A stretch of DNA of 64,000 nt, from contig JAVBKW010000003.1 in the NCBI GenBank assembly GCA_031553855.1, positions 1 to 64,000 of the forward strand, given 5' to 3'. Source of the stretch: RACS-047 sp031553855 (GTDB taxonomy: Bacteria; Bacillota; Clostridia; Christensenellales; Pumilibacteraceae). Below the pieces are notes generated by a model that searched no databases, was not told the DNA's origin, and worked only from the letters and a program-made list of their open reading frames with translations. Shown one piece after another: positions 22,511 through 31,820 of the stretch. How positions within the stretch are numbered: position 1 is the first letter of the stretch; every line of letters starts with the position of its first letter. Position numbers and translations under genes: made by a program.

Positions 22511-22714
22511 ATGAAGAAATTTTCCGAAAGATTAAAAGAGTTGCGTATTGAAAAAGGTTTAACTCAAAGAGAATTAGCAAAAGCAACTAATTTAAGTCAG
22601 TCTGCGCTTGTTCATTGGGAAAAGGACAGAAGAGTCCCGGGTGCAGATGCTGTTATTGCGCTTGCGCAGTTTTTTGATGTAACAGCAGATTATTTATTAG
22701 GTTTAGAAGATTAA
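22511..22714 (+). CDS. XRE-family regulator (67 aa)
   Basis: It is a single Cro/CI HTH: MKKFSERLKELRIEKGLTQR, then ELAKATNLSQSALVHWEK as helices 2-3, ending ADYLLGLED. I start at the ATG at 22511; an upstream TTG frame adds six residues without support. It is divergent from the DUF6809 gene and probably represses it and itself. Its N-terminal 16 residues resemble the 22907 protein, so the two are related but not recent copies. Confidence 0.85.
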   Translation: MKKFSERLKELRIEKGLTQRELAKATNLSQSALVHWEKDRRVPGADAVIALAQFFDVTADYLLGLED

Positions 22715-22906
22715 ATTAAAAATTTCGCAAACAATACTCGAGGAAAGGGGAAAAAGTGGGCAATCTGAGGAGATAACAAAGATTAGCCGCACATTTCCTC
22801 CCGTTTCTAAGTTTAAATGCTCTTTTGAGTCTCAGATACTGATATAATAACACTCAAAATATGAGAGTGTCAAGCAAAAAGTCTCAAAACTTGATACAAT
22901 ATTTTT

Positions 22907-23110
22907 ATGAAAAAATTTAAAGAAAGATTAAAAGAGTTAAGGCTTGAAAAAGAAATATCTCAAAAAGAGCTTGCGCGAAAATTAGACTTGTCGGAGAAAA
23001 CCGTAAGTCATTATGAAAGTGGTTACAGTGAACCGAGTTTAGATATTCTTATAAAGATTTGCGGCCATTTTAATATTTCCGCTGATTATTTGTTGGGCCT
23101 GACTGATTAA
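22907..23110 (+). CDS. XRE-family regulator (67 aa)
   Basis: It is a single HTH domain, MKKFKERLKELRLEKEISQK, with recognition region LSEKTVSHYESG and ending ADYLLGLTD. The 190-base gap before it holds ACACTC-N9-GAGTGT (about 22852-22872) and further TGAGTCTCA-like half-sites, a plausible self-regulated operator. No SD is obvious apart from A-rich sequence. No partner gene is visible in the same direction; the PHP gene converges from the right. Confidence 0.82.
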   Translation: MKKFKERLKELRLEKEISQKELARKLDLSEKTVSHYESGYSEPSLDILIKICGHFNISADYLLGLTD

Positions 23111-23138
23111 AAGGCTTCTTTTTCTGTGTTATAATATT

Positions 23139-23948
23139 CTACAAAGTGATTTTGATCCCTTTCTTTTTGCCGTTTTGTATGACGGTCCATTCGGTGAATC
23201 CGGAGTTTAAAGCTTTTTGCGCAATAGTTTCATAGTTGTCGCCCAGGCGTATAAGGCGGTGGGCGTCGGAGGAAAAGGTGATGTGTTTGCCTCCAAGCTG
23301 ACGGTAACGCGCGATTATATCAAAATCGGGCAGAGAGTCGGCGCCGCATTTATATACGTTTGTGTTAAGCTCTATAATAGCGTCTTTAGCGATGATTTTT
23401 TTTAAGAGCAAGTCGATTTTGTCGCGATAGTCGTCGTAGCGCATAATATTGTTTTTATAGGGCGCGGTGCGCGAAATATAGGAAATATGCCCGACGGCGT
23501 GGAAGTTATACGGCGCGTCAAGGCTGCGTATCACCGCGTCAAAATAGTCGTTGTAGGTTTCGTCCTTAGTTTTGCCCTCAAAGTGCTCCTGATAATAGCA
23601 GTCAGAGCCGTTCACAGAATGTATCGAGTTTATTACGTACTCTATATCGGCGGTTTTTAAAAGCGCGGCGTTGGCCTGTTCGTTTTCGTCTGTCCAGCCG
23701 CATTCGATGCCGGCCGCCACATAAATTTGAGGGGCGTAACGCTCTTTGAGCTTCATTATTTCGTTAAAATAAACCGTCAGATCCGATAAGCCTATGCCTT
23801 CGGGTTTAAAATACATCAAATCCATATGGTCGGTGATGCAGATATGCACCATCTTTTTTTCTATCGCCGCCTTAATAAAGGCCTCCGGCGAATCTAGCCC
23901 GTCCGGCGAAAACGAAGTATGGATATGGCAGTCAAGAAGTTTAGACAT
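23139..23948 (-). CDS. PHP-family histidinol-phosphatase-like protein
   Basis: The 269-aa PHP phosphoesterase opens LLDCHIHTSFSPDG with the metal-binding H8 and H10. It continues CITDHMD (about residues 37-43), AGIECGW, SIHSVNG near 108, HAVGHISYISR near 152 and FSSDAHR near 224. These are the expected PHP metal ligands. Length and motif order fit HisK, which hydrolyses histidinol phosphate. No histidine-biosynthesis neighbour is visible, so another phosphoester substrate is possible. Confidence 0.85.
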   Translation of the reverse strand: MSKLLDCHIHTSFSPDGLDSPEAFIKAAIEKKMVHICITDHMDLMYFKPEGIGLSDLTVYFNEIMKLKERYAPQIYVAAGIECGWTDENEQANAALLKTADIEYVINSIHSVNGSDCYYQEHFEGKTKDETYNDYFDAVIRSLDAPYNFHAVGHISYISRTAPYKNNIMRYDDYRDKIDLLLKKIIAKDAIIELNTNVYKCGADSLPDFDIIARYRQLGGKHITFSSDAHRLIRLGDNYETIAQKALNSGFTEWTVIQNGKKKGIKITL

Positions 23949-24030
23949 TTAAAGTTTTTCCTTTTAATTTAAACAAGTCAAAAGTACGTGAGAAAAGATG
24001 ACGGGCAAGCGCAGCCCGTATCAATGCGAT

Positions 24031-24942
24031 TTAGCCGCTCCCTTTGATGCGGACGTCGGAGCTGTTTAGAATGTTGACGTAACCCAGGGATTTTGAGAAA
24101 AGGCGCGAATAAATACGCTCGCCATAGCGGGAGATAATGCCGTCGGGATTAAGGTTCGTGGTAAAAAATGTCAGCTTATTACCGTTCATACGCTCGTTTA
24201 TAATTAAATATAAGTATTCGAGCGTTACGTTTTTCAATATGCTTTCTGTGCCCAGGTCATCGATTATCAAAAGCGAGCATTCAAGCAGCGGCTCTAAAAA
24301 CGAGAGTTTTTTATCGTCAAACGTGGTGTGGTACGACAGCGCGCGGTTCACAAATTCAAACGACGATATCGCCGCGACAGAAAACCCTCTTTCGAGCATC
24401 GCGCTTGCCGCGCAAGAGGCTAAAAATGTTTTGCCTGTTCCGGGCGAACCCATGATAAGGATATTGCGTTTTTTGTTGTCGGGGTAGAGCGACGTGATTT
24501 TCTGGATATCGCTAAAAACTGCGGCGTTATGGGGCTGGTATGCTTTGTCGTAGAGCGCAAAATCGGCGGAGGCAAAAGATTCTAACGGAAGGCGGATGTT
24601 TTCGGTGTTATTTATCGCCGCGGACTTGACGCACTTGCATACCGCGCCGTTTGAATCGTAGCCGGTATCGCCGCAGAGGGCGCAGGAGGGCGGGGGCGCG
24701 AGCATTTCCTTTGTAATCCCCATCTGATACAGCAGCTCAAGCTTTTTTAAATTGAGCCGGGCTATTTGTTTTTCGTCCTCTTTACCGGTTTTTATACCCT
24801 CTAAAATCAGAGCGCGCAGCTTTGCTTCTAAAGCGGCAAGCTCGCTGTTTTGCGAGAGCGCGTGGAAAAAAATAAGCTCCGCTTCAAAAAGCTCCGTTTT
24901 TCGTTTCTGGGTTATTTTATTGATCGTTTTGCGATAGTCCAT
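24031..24942 (-). CDS. DnaI/DnaC-type helicase loader ATPase
   Basis: The 303-aa AAA+ protein has a helical N-terminus, a Cys-rich zinc site CALCGDTGYDSNGAVCKC (about residues 93-110), and an ATPase with Walker A IMGSPGTGKT near 160 and Walker B LLIIDDLGTE near 228. The zinc ribbon before the AAA+ domain is typical of DnaI. It loads the replicative helicase at the origin or restart sites. It lies 70 bases downstream of the DnaD-like gene in the same direction, a usual primosome operon. The dnaB helicase gene is at 38127. Confidence 0.9.
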   Translation of the reverse strand: MDYRKTINKITQKRKTELFEAELIFFHALSQNSELAALEAKLRALILEGIKTGKEDEKQIARLNLKKLELLYQMGITKEMLAPPPSCALCGDTGYDSNGAVCKCVKSAAINNTENIRLPLESFASADFALYDKAYQPHNAAVFSDIQKITSLYPDNKKRNILIMGSPGTGKTFLASCAASAMLERGFSVAAISSFEFVNRALSYHTTFDDKKLSFLEPLLECSLLIIDDLGTESILKNVTLEYLYLIINERMNGNKLTFFTTNLNPDGIISRYGERIYSRLFSKSLGYVNILNSSDVRIKGSG

Positions 24943-25012
24943 AAAAACCTTTTAATAAAAAATTTCTGTAAGGCGGCTGCTTATAATTCATCACCTAGCC
25001 TTGAGGCGGCTG

Positions 25013-26446
25013 TTATAATTCATCATCATCGAGCCTTGAAAACATCGCGTTAAGCTCCTCTGCCGATAAACTTCTTGAAACTAAATTGCGCGGAGTTTCG
25101 GTCGCAAGTGCGGAATGGGCGGCGGGCGCGGATGTTTTTTTCGCATCCTCTACCGTCGTGATGTTTTTTTCGTGCCAAGCCGCCAAAACGGTGTTCATAT
25201 AACCTAAGGGATTTGCCTTATCCTTAGAAAGCGACGCGGCGTATTCAAGCAGCGAACGCGGCATTTTCCAGTTTTGCGACCAGGTCTTATAAAAATCGCG
25301 GTCGCGCGGGGTTACCATCCTGTTGATGTCCGTTAAGATGAAGAGGTTCTTAATTTCCTCATCCTCTGCGATCGACTGCATTAAGAAGGAATCGATACTT
25401 TCTAAGGTAATAAGGCCTTGTTTGTAAAATTTGCTGACCGTCAGGTTCATGCCGTCAAGGCCGCGGATATTACGCTTAAAGCAGTAGTCGGCGATTTTGT
25501 AGAGAACGTCGGCAGTAAAGCCCATCGCTATCCAGTCGCCTACGTAAGTTTCGATTATGTAATCGAGCTGTTCGTAGCGCAGCCCCAAAATTTTAAGTAC
25601 CGCACGCGTGGTCTCAAACAGCTGCTCGCGCGCCTGTTCAAAGCCGTCGATCTCCTTTATTGAAAACAGGCGGTGCTCATAGTATCGGCCCAGCAGCATA
25701 TTCAGCGTCTGCACGCCGCCTTTCTTGACGCGCTTTCCAACCTGTATGATAGTTTCAAGGTTGAAGCCGTACTCGTTCTTCCATTTCAGCAAAAGGCTGC
25801 GGTCAACGTGTTCGGGGCTGCGTTTGACGCCGAGGGTTTTCAACAGCGCGCGCAGGTCGGGGTCGTAAAGGTCCATTTCCGACAGCTTTTCCTGAACTCT
25901 GTCATACGTATTACAGCCCTCATAGGCGAGATTTTTTGCAACTGTAAGGATGTAGGGGTAGGTGATCGACGGCCCTTTGAGCCTTATGCAATAGCCTATT
26001 ATAGTTAAAAGGGCGGTGTCTTCGATATGGTAGGATTCCATTAAGTTATAGTATTCGTTATACTCGTTTATGTTTATAACGCGGTCCTTTATCATTACGT
26101 GAAGCTGATCGTTGAACGCCTTGTACTTTTCTTTTGAATACTTTTTTATCCGCTGTGAAAAAGGGATGACGGGCAGAAATTCCACGCTCGGCGGCTCTAC
26201 TACGAAATTGACTAAGCCCTGAGCCTGCCAATACGAAAAGGCTTGAGAGACGAACGCAGCGTCCAGATTCAGCTTGAGCGCAATGTCTTCAAGCGAATTG
26301 CCGGGGTCGGACGCGGATTCTAAGCCCATAAGATAGACTTTTGTGTAGTTTTCGGGCGCAAGAGGCATATATTCGAGAATGAAATTATTCTCGATACTTA
26401 TCTTTCTTGAGCGCAAAAGCTCGTCGCTGAATTTAGAAAATCCCAT
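25013..26446 (-). CDS. DnaD/DnaB-like primosome protein
   Basis: The 477-aa protein starts at the ATG 26444-26446 with AAAGGTG 5 bases upstream. Its N-terminus has a winged-helix region (EDIALKLNLDAAFVSQAFSY, about 52-71), and two DnaB_2/DnaD C-terminal-type repeats follow, the second ending KADYCFKRN-like IADYCFKRNIRGL and the last with WHEKNITTVEDAK near 445. Long DnaD-type proteins in Clostridia combine the roles of Bacillus DnaD and DnaB in replication initiation. It is in an operon with the DnaI-like loader. Confidence 0.85.
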   Translation of the reverse strand: MGFSKFSDELLRSRKISIENNFILEYMPLAPENYTKVYLMGLESASDPGNSLEDIALKLNLDAAFVSQAFSYWQAQGLVNFVVEPPSVEFLPVIPFSQRIKKYSKEKYKAFNDQLHVMIKDRVININEYNEYYNLMESYHIEDTALLTIIGYCIRLKGPSITYPYILTVAKNLAYEGCNTYDRVQEKLSEMDLYDPDLRALLKTLGVKRSPEHVDRSLLLKWKNEYGFNLETIIQVGKRVKKGGVQTLNMLLGRYYEHRLFSIKEIDGFEQAREQLFETTRAVLKILGLRYEQLDYIIETYVGDWIAMGFTADVLYKIADYCFKRNIRGLDGMNLTVSKFYKQGLITLESIDSFLMQSIAEDEEIKNLFILTDINRMVTPRDRDFYKTWSQNWKMPRSLLEYAASLSKDKANPLGYMNTVLAAWHEKNITTVEDAKKTSAPAAHSALATETPRNLVSRSLSAEELNAMFSRLDDDEL

Positions 26447-26592
26447 TTTTTCACCTTTGTAGTTGCAATAATGATAAAAAAAAGCTATAATATAAAGCAA
26501 GGAGCCGCCAACAAAAAACGGCGTTCTTTCAGTATACTATAAACTGATAAAAATTTCAACAAAAATCCGTTTTAATATATTGGGAAAATATA

Positions 26593-26748
26593 TATTTTTT
26601 ATACTATAGGAATTATCGCCGCACGGCGATGCGCTTTTAGCGCAGCACTTTAAAAAAAGTGCAATTCCATCGTGCAGAAAAAGCGGCGCGTATCGCGCCA
26701 GCCGCTAACGCGGCAAAATGCCAAAGGCATTTTAGACGCTTTTTTTAT
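26593..26748 (+). repeat. Dispersed palindromic repeat family B, copy 2
   Basis: It shares TTTTTATACTATAGGAATTAT at its left end with the copy at 4623-4795, and bases 26678-26739 are identical over 62 nt. The middle has a different hairpin: GCACTTT..AAAGTGC. It lies between the divergent dnaD and sbcD genes. An apparent open frame through it produces the same peptide in both copies and is an artefact. Confidence 0.85.
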
Positions 26749-26770
26749 ATCAGTTAAAAAGGGAGTACGA

Positions 26771-27931
26771 ATGAAAATATTACATACGGCGGACTGGCAT
26801 TTGGGAAAAAAGCTGAACGGGGTTTCAAGGCTTTTCGAGCAGGAGCAAATTATAAGTGAGATAGCAGATTTAGCAGAGTCCGAGGGCGTAGACGTCGTGA
26901 TTGCGGCGGGCGATATTTTCGATTCGTCGTTTCCATCCGCCGAGGCCGAAGAGCTTTTCTACCGCAGCTGCCTGTCTTTGGGCAGGGGCAGGATTTTCAT
27001 CGCGCTTGCGGGCAATCATGACGACCCCGACAGGCTCTCCGCGCCGTCGGGCCTTGCTAAGGCTCTTAACGTGTTTTTAGTCGGCGGCTACGACAATTCG
27101 GTTTATACGCGCAAAAATATAAGGGGCGGCGAGGGTTATATTAGTATTGAAAAGGGCGGGGAGGTTTTAAATCTCGCGCTTATGCCGTACCCCCAGCACT
27201 CGCGCCTTTCAGATTCGGGCAACCGCGATAAAAGCTATTGCCGGATAGTCGGCGAAAAGCTGGAAAAAATTTGCGGCTGTTTTAATGAAAACGAATACAA
27301 CGTCTTAGCGTCGCACTTATTTATGACTAAGTCCGGCACAAGCGAATCGCTGGAGCTGACGGACGAACGCGAACTGGGCACCGCTTCCGTTTTGCCCTCG
27401 TCGATACTGCCAAAAGCCGACTATACGGCTCTTGGGCATATACATAAGCCGTTTGCCGTTTCTAACTCCGCAAACGTATTTTACAGCGGAAGCATCCTTT
27501 CCTACAGCTATGACGATATCGGCGAAAAGTCGGTCGTTATTGCGGAGTTTAAAACGCAAGAGGGCAAAAAGAAAACGCAAATACGGCGGGTCGCGCTGCG
27601 GTCGGGGCGAAGGCTTATGCGCGCAAAGGCCGACGCTTTTTTAAAAGCAATGCAAATACTCAGCGAAAATCCGGACGCATTCGTCGAGCTTGAATACTGC
27701 GGCACAGAGCCGCTGAAATTGAGCGAGGTGAACGAGCTGAAAAAACAGCCCTCGTTTAATAAGCTTGTGAACAACTACTATGAAAAAGGCGCGGTGAAAG
27801 AGTATAAGCAGCGTACCGACGAGGAGCTTTTCAATGATTTTTATTCGTATAAAAACGGAGAAAAGTCAAAGCCGTCAAAAGAGCTTACCGAAATGTTTTT
27901 GAAGGTAATGAGCGGGGAGGAAGACGTATGA
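26771..27931 (+). CDS. sbcD: Exonuclease SbcD (Mre11-like) subunit
   Basis: SbcD is the nuclease of the SbcCD complex, which opens hairpins and processes blocked DNA ends. The 386-aa protein has the metallophosphoesterase motifs HTADWHLGK (residues 4-12), AAGDIFDS near 50, LAGNHDDPDR near 78, and GHIHKPF near 220. I set the start at 26771, with GGGAG 8 bases upstream; the longer frame begins inside repeat B. The stop overlaps the sbcC start (ATGA). Hairpin-cleaving activity is notable in a region so rich in palindromic repeats. Confidence 0.94.
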   Translation: MKILHTADWHLGKKLNGVSRLFEQEQIISEIADLAESEGVDVVIAAGDIFDSSFPSAEAEELFYRSCLSLGRGRIFIALAGNHDDPDRLSAPSGLAKALNVFLVGGYDNSVYTRKNIRGGEGYISIEKGGEVLNLALMPYPQHSRLSDSGNRDKSYCRIVGEKLEKICGCFNENEYNVLASHLFMTKSGTSESLELTDERELGTASVLPSSILPKADYTALGHIHKPFAVSNSANVFYSGSILSYSYDDIGEKSVVIAEFKTQEGKKKTQIRRVALRSGRRLMRAKADAFLKAMQILSENPDAFVELEYCGTEPLKLSEVNELKKQPSFNKLVNNYYEKGAVKEYKQRTDEELFNDFYSYKNGEKSKPSKELTEMFLKVMSGEEDV

Positions 27932-30651
27932 GGCCGCTTTTTTTAAGTATCGAGGGCATAAACAGCTTTTCAGACGTTCAGAGTATCGATTTTTCAGAGT
28001 TTTCCGCCGACAATATTTTTTGCGTATGCGGCCCTACGGGTTCGGGCAAAACCACTATTTTAGACTGTATTATCCTTGCCCTTTACGGCGACGGCGACAG
28101 GGGCGATAAGCTTTCCGAATACATTTCGCTGGGGCGCGATAAGGCCGAGATAATTTTCCGTTTTTCCTTTGAGAATAAGACGTGGGAGGTAAGGCGCGCG
28201 TTTACGAAGAAAGGCGCGGCAAAATGCTATCTTTCAGATTTAGACGAAAACAAAATAGTCGCCGACCGACCTGAGTCCGTCACATCCGCCGTTAAGGATT
28301 TGATAGGGCTTGAGCGCAATGAATTTACGCAGGTCGTGATTTTAGAGCAAGGTAAATTTGCTAAGTTTTTGTCGGCAAGGAAGGCGGACAGAAGCCGAAC
28401 GGTTTCGCAGCTTTTTTCGCTGGAACGCTACGACGGACTATATAATAAGTTCGCAAAGGTGTACGAAAACTATACAAATAAGGCGGACGGCGTCGAGAAA
28501 GCTTTGGCGGTTTTCGACAACGTTTCCTTAGAGGTTTTAGAAACAAAAATTGCGGATTCGGCGCGCCTTGATAAAGAAGAAAAGGAAGCTAGAAAATTGT
28601 CGGATTCTGCGGCAAAATCGCTTGCGGAGGTTTCGCTGGAGCGGGAAAAGTTTGTGCGCTGTAAGAAGGCTGGGGAGGAGGTTGAGGCCGCTAAGGGCGG
28701 TTTAAAGGCTTTAGAGAGCAAAAAGGAAATACTGGAAGGCAAAAAAGCTCGCTACGCGGCGTCCGCGGAAGCTTATAATGCGGCTGCCGAGTTAAACGCT
28801 AAAGCCAAAGCGCGGCTCAAAGAACTCGAGGCTTTTAAGGGCGAAAAGGAGTATCTGGACAAGCGGCTGCAGGCGTTGGAAACAGCGCGCGCAAATAAAA
28901 AAGAAACGGAAGAAAAATCAGAAAAGATAAAAAGCGAAGCCGCCGCGCTGCAAAAACAGACCGGCGCAAGCGAAGGGGAGCTTTTTAAGAAAAATTACGG
29001 AATTTTTAAAGCCGCCGTAGATTTTTCCGCCGCCGCCCACGACGTTAAGGATGCGCTTATTGCGTTTAAAAATACTCTGCAGCTGGATCTGCATAAAAAG
29101 AGCGCGTGCAGGGATAATTATGTCAAATTCAAAGCGGAGCTTGCGGCGGCGGAGGCTGCTTATAAAACCGCAAACGAGGCATATCTGAATTCAGATGCGC
29201 TTTTAAGATCTTGCGAGGAGGCTTATGTAAAAGCAGCCGCTAAGAGCGAAGAGAAAACAGCGCTGCGCGATAAGGCGGCAAATGAAAACTCTGCGGCGCA
29301 TTTATGTTCTTTTTTAAAGCCCGGCGACGAATGCCCCGTGTGCGGCGGAGTTTTTAAAAATGCAAAAGCGCGCATAAATACCGATTTTGAAAAAATAAAG
29401 GCCGATGCGGATATAGCGCAGAGCATTTTGAAAAAGGCTCAGGCAGACAGGGAAAAAGCGTCGGCGGCGGCCTCGGGTTTTGGGGCTGCGCTGATTGGAG
29501 CCGAGGCGGAAACAAAAAGGCTGAAAAACGAAGTTAGTCAGGCCGAGGCGCAGTTCAACTCGCTGCTCACTTACGGCTTAAGCCTTAAGGCGGACGAATA
29601 TAAAGCTTATATTCTGGATGCTGATAACGCTCTGGCTATCACCGAAGAAATCATAAAACTGCAAAAGAAGTCGGAGGATGCGGAAAACTTAAAAAGGTCG
29701 CTTGAAAAGGACGCCGTTTTTCAAAGCGAAAATATAAAAAGCGTTTCGGCGGAAATAGAAAATATCCGCAAAAAACTGACTGTAAAAAACCCCGACGAGG
29801 AAGAGGCGGCCGCAAGAAAAATTATTGCCGAGTCGCAGGCGGTGTGCGACAAATATATTTTGGACGGCAAGGAAATGGATAAGGAGCAGCACGATATTGA
29901 AAAGGAGGAGGCTGCACTAAACCTTAAAATAGAAATATTTGCAGAGGATGCGGCAAAATTCATATCCTTTAGCTTTGACGAGGGTAAAGAGGAAAAGCTC
30001 AAAGCCGAAAAAGCGGCGGCGGATGGCCGTCTTAGCCAGGCGGTGCTTAACAAGGGCGCCATAGAGGCCGAAATCTTGCGGCTTAAGGGCGACCTTGTGA
30101 AAAAAGAAAAGCTGGAAAAGGAGCTTTCGTATTTCCGCAAAAAATGCGACCTTGCCTACGAAATACAAAAGCTTATGCGCGGGAACGCGCTTTTAGAGTA
30201 TATAGAGGATGAGTATATCCAGCAGTTCACATCCGACGCCTCCGACAAGCTTTTTGAGCTTTCTAACGGAAAGTACAGGCTCGAATATTTTGAAGAGGAC
30301 AAAAAAGCCGATTTCTGGGTAGTTGACTATCTGCGCGGCGGCCAAAAGCGCAAGGCAAAAACCCTTTCCGGCGGAGAAACTTTTTTGGCGTCGATGTCGC
30401 TTGCTATGGCGATATCCAGCCGCATTTCCCTCGTTAAAAGCTACGGCTTTTTCTTTCTCGACGAGGGGTTCGGCACGCTGGACGAAAACACTATAGAGGT
30501 GGTGGCGGATGCGCTTTATAAGCTTTCAAAGGAAACCTTAGTCGGCGTCGTTTCCCACCGTTCCGAGCTTGTCGAGCGGATACCTGCGCGCGTGCGCGTC
30601 GTACCCTCCAGTGAAGAGAGGGGGAGCGTTATCAGGATCGAGAACGCTTAA
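27928..30651 (+). CDS. sbcC: Exonuclease SbcC (Rad50-like) subunit
   Basis: The 907-aa SMC-like ATPase has Walker A GPTGSGKTT (about 34-42), long coiled coils (about 180-440 and 480-780), and a zinc hook DECPVCGG near residue 468. The C-terminal ATPase half has the signature LSGGETFLASMSLA near 812 and Walker B FFLDEGFGTLD near 842. It partners with SbcD, encoded by the overlapping upstream gene. It is shorter than E. coli SbcC (about 1048), mostly in the coiled coil. Confidence 0.94.
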   Translation: MRPLFLSIEGINSFSDVQSIDFSEFSADNIFCVCGPTGSGKTTILDCIILALYGDGDRGDKLSEYISLGRDKAEIIFRFSFENKTWEVRRAFTKKGAAKCYLSDLDENKIVADRPESVTSAVKDLIGLERNEFTQVVILEQGKFAKFLSARKADRSRTVSQLFSLERYDGLYNKFAKVYENYTNKADGVEKALAVFDNVSLEVLETKIADSARLDKEEKEARKLSDSAAKSLAEVSLEREKFVRCKKAGEEVEAAKGGLKALESKKEILEGKKARYAASAEAYNAAAELNAKAKARLKELEAFKGEKEYLDKRLQALETARANKKETEEKSEKIKSEAAALQKQTGASEGELFKKNYGIFKAAVDFSAAAHDVKDALIAFKNTLQLDLHKKSACRDNYVKFKAELAAAEAAYKTANEAYLNSDALLRSCEEAYVKAAAKSEEKTALRDKAANENSAAHLCSFLKPGDECPVCGGVFKNAKARINTDFEKIKADADIAQSILKKAQADREKASAAASGFGAALIGAEAETKRLKNEVSQAEAQFNSLLTYGLSLKADEYKAYILDADNALAITEEIIKLQKKSEDAENLKRSLEKDAVFQSENIKSVSAEIENIRKKLTVKNPDEEEAAARKIIAESQAVCDKYILDGKEMDKEQHDIEKEEAALNLKIEIFAEDAAKFISFSFDEGKEEKLKAEKAAADGRLSQAVLNKGAIEAEILRLKGDLVKKEKLEKELSYFRKKCDLAYEIQKLMRGNALLEYIEDEYIQQFTSDASDKLFELSNGKYRLEYFEEDKKADFWVVDYLRGGQKRKAKTLSGGETFLASMSLAMAISSRISLVKSYGFFFLDEGFGTLDENTIEVVADALYKLSKETLVGVVSHRSELVERIPARVRVVPSSEERGSVIRIENA

Positions 30652-30753
30652 GCGCGGGTGTCTCAGGTAAGGGGTTATATACGGATTTGAGCGTGATATA
30701 CGCCGCCGATATTAAAATGCGGCAAATTTCATAATAATGTTTTAGCAATCATT

Positions 30754-30781
30754 TTGAAATTTTTTACCTGTGTGTTATAAT
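30754..30781 (+). promoter_or_regulatory. Promoter of the 30802 membrane-protein gene
   Basis: TTGAAA (30754-30759), 16-base spacer and TATAAT (30776-30781). Confidence 0.65.
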
Positions 30782-30801
30782 GAAATAAGGAGAGTAATAT
30801 T

Positions 30802-31341
30802 GTGACGGAACAAAATGTTATAAGCCTCTTCAGCGAAGAAGAAAAAAGGAACGCGTTCAGGCAAAAGAAACTGATGCTTATAATCTGGTTTACAGCTTTA
30901 GCCGCCGTTTTAGCCTTGGTAATAACGCTTATGGTGCTGAATATTATTAAAATCAACAACGGTTACGACCGTTCCTCTAAAGGCTGGATGACCGCCGTAT
31001 CAACTGTAGTTGCCGCGCTTTTTACGATAGGGTCGCTTTTTTTCTTTGCTATCAAGTTCAGGCTGACGCGCAAATACTGCCGTATGCTCAAAGATATGGA
31101 AAAAGGCCTCAAAGACACGGCAGTAGTCAGGTTTATGCGTTACGAGCAGGATATCGTGTCTAAAGACGGCGTGTTTTTCTACACTATGGTAGTGGACGCA
31201 AAGCCCTTGCGCCGCGAGGATATCAGCGAAAGAAAGGTTTTGATAGAAAGCACTATCGAGCCGCCGGAGTTAAGCGAAGGGCAAAAACTTAAAGTCACGA
31301 CGCACGCGAATATTTTGATGTCTTACATTTTGATGAACTGA
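30802..31341 (+). CDS. Two-helix membrane protein, unknown
   Basis: The 179-aa protein starts at GTG with AAGGAGAG 6 bases upstream. It has hydrophobic helices at about 22-48 and 62-86. A soluble C-terminal part follows, DTAVVRFMRYEQDIVSKDGVFFY, with a beta-rich look. No family recognised. It has its own promoter and stands alone between sbcC and repeat C. Confidence 0.75.
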   Translation: MTEQNVISLFSEEEKRNAFRQKKLMLIIWFTALAAVLALVITLMVLNIIKINNGYDRSSKGWMTAVSTVVAALFTIGSLFFFAIKFRLTRKYCRMLKDMEKGLKDTAVVRFMRYEQDIVSKDGVFFYTMVVDAKPLRREDISERKVLIESTIEPPELSEGQKLKVTTHANILMSYILMN

Positions 31342-31379
31342 AATCTTTTAATTATATTTAACGGAACGTGAAGATAATT

Positions 31380-31490
31380 CATCGTCGCATACGCTCTACG
31401 CTTGTCTTGCCTCGTCGGTTACGTATGTGAAATACGCGCCTCTTCTTCGGCAATCCAACTGTTGCCCGCCTGCGCCGCGACTTATCTTCC
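31380..31490 (+). repeat. Repeat family C, dispersed copy
   Basis: GTCGGTTACGTATGTGAAATACGCGCC..CGGCAATCC..GTTGCCCGCCTG parallels the unit at 21874-22132. The central palindrome CGTAT..AATACG is kept, and AAGATAA ends are inverted (31371 region and 31482 region). It lies just upstream of the ACT-domain gene. Confidence 0.65.
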
Positions 31491-31529
31491 ACTACTTTTT
31501 GTGACAAAAGGAGGTCATGAGTATAAAAA

Positions 31530-31796
31530 ATGAAAGCTATTGTTACGGTTATAGGTAAAGACAAAACAGGAATTATTGCCGCGGTTTCTGCGGAATTGTC
31601 GGGGCAGGGCGCGAATATCGAGGATATTTCACAGACCATTATGCAAGATTATTTTGTTATGATGATGATGGTGGACATTTCAAAATCCGAAAAAATCGCC
31701 GTTATTGGTAAAGCTTTGAGCGACCTTGGGCAAAGGATCGGAATAGATATAAGGATACAGCACGAGGACATTTTCAACTCGATGCACCGCATTTAA
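31530..31796 (+). CDS. ACT-domain protein (UPF0237)
   Basis: The 88-residue protein is one ACT domain: KAIVTVIGKDKTGIIAAVSA at the start, then GANIEDISQT and MMMMVDIS. ACT domains bind small ligands, often amino acids. The gene is paired with the UPF0210 gene 24 bases downstream, a pairing conserved in many Firmicutes. The best SD (AGGAGG) is unusually far, 15 bases; an out-of-frame ATG at 31517 (13 codons) lies between. Confidence 0.9.
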   Translation: MKAIVTVIGKDKTGIIAAVSAELSGQGANIEDISQTIMQDYFVMMMMVDISKSEKIAVIGKALSDLGQRIGIDIRIQHEDIFNSMHRI

Positions 31797-31820
31797 AACA
31801 GGAGCTAACGCAGGATTTTC

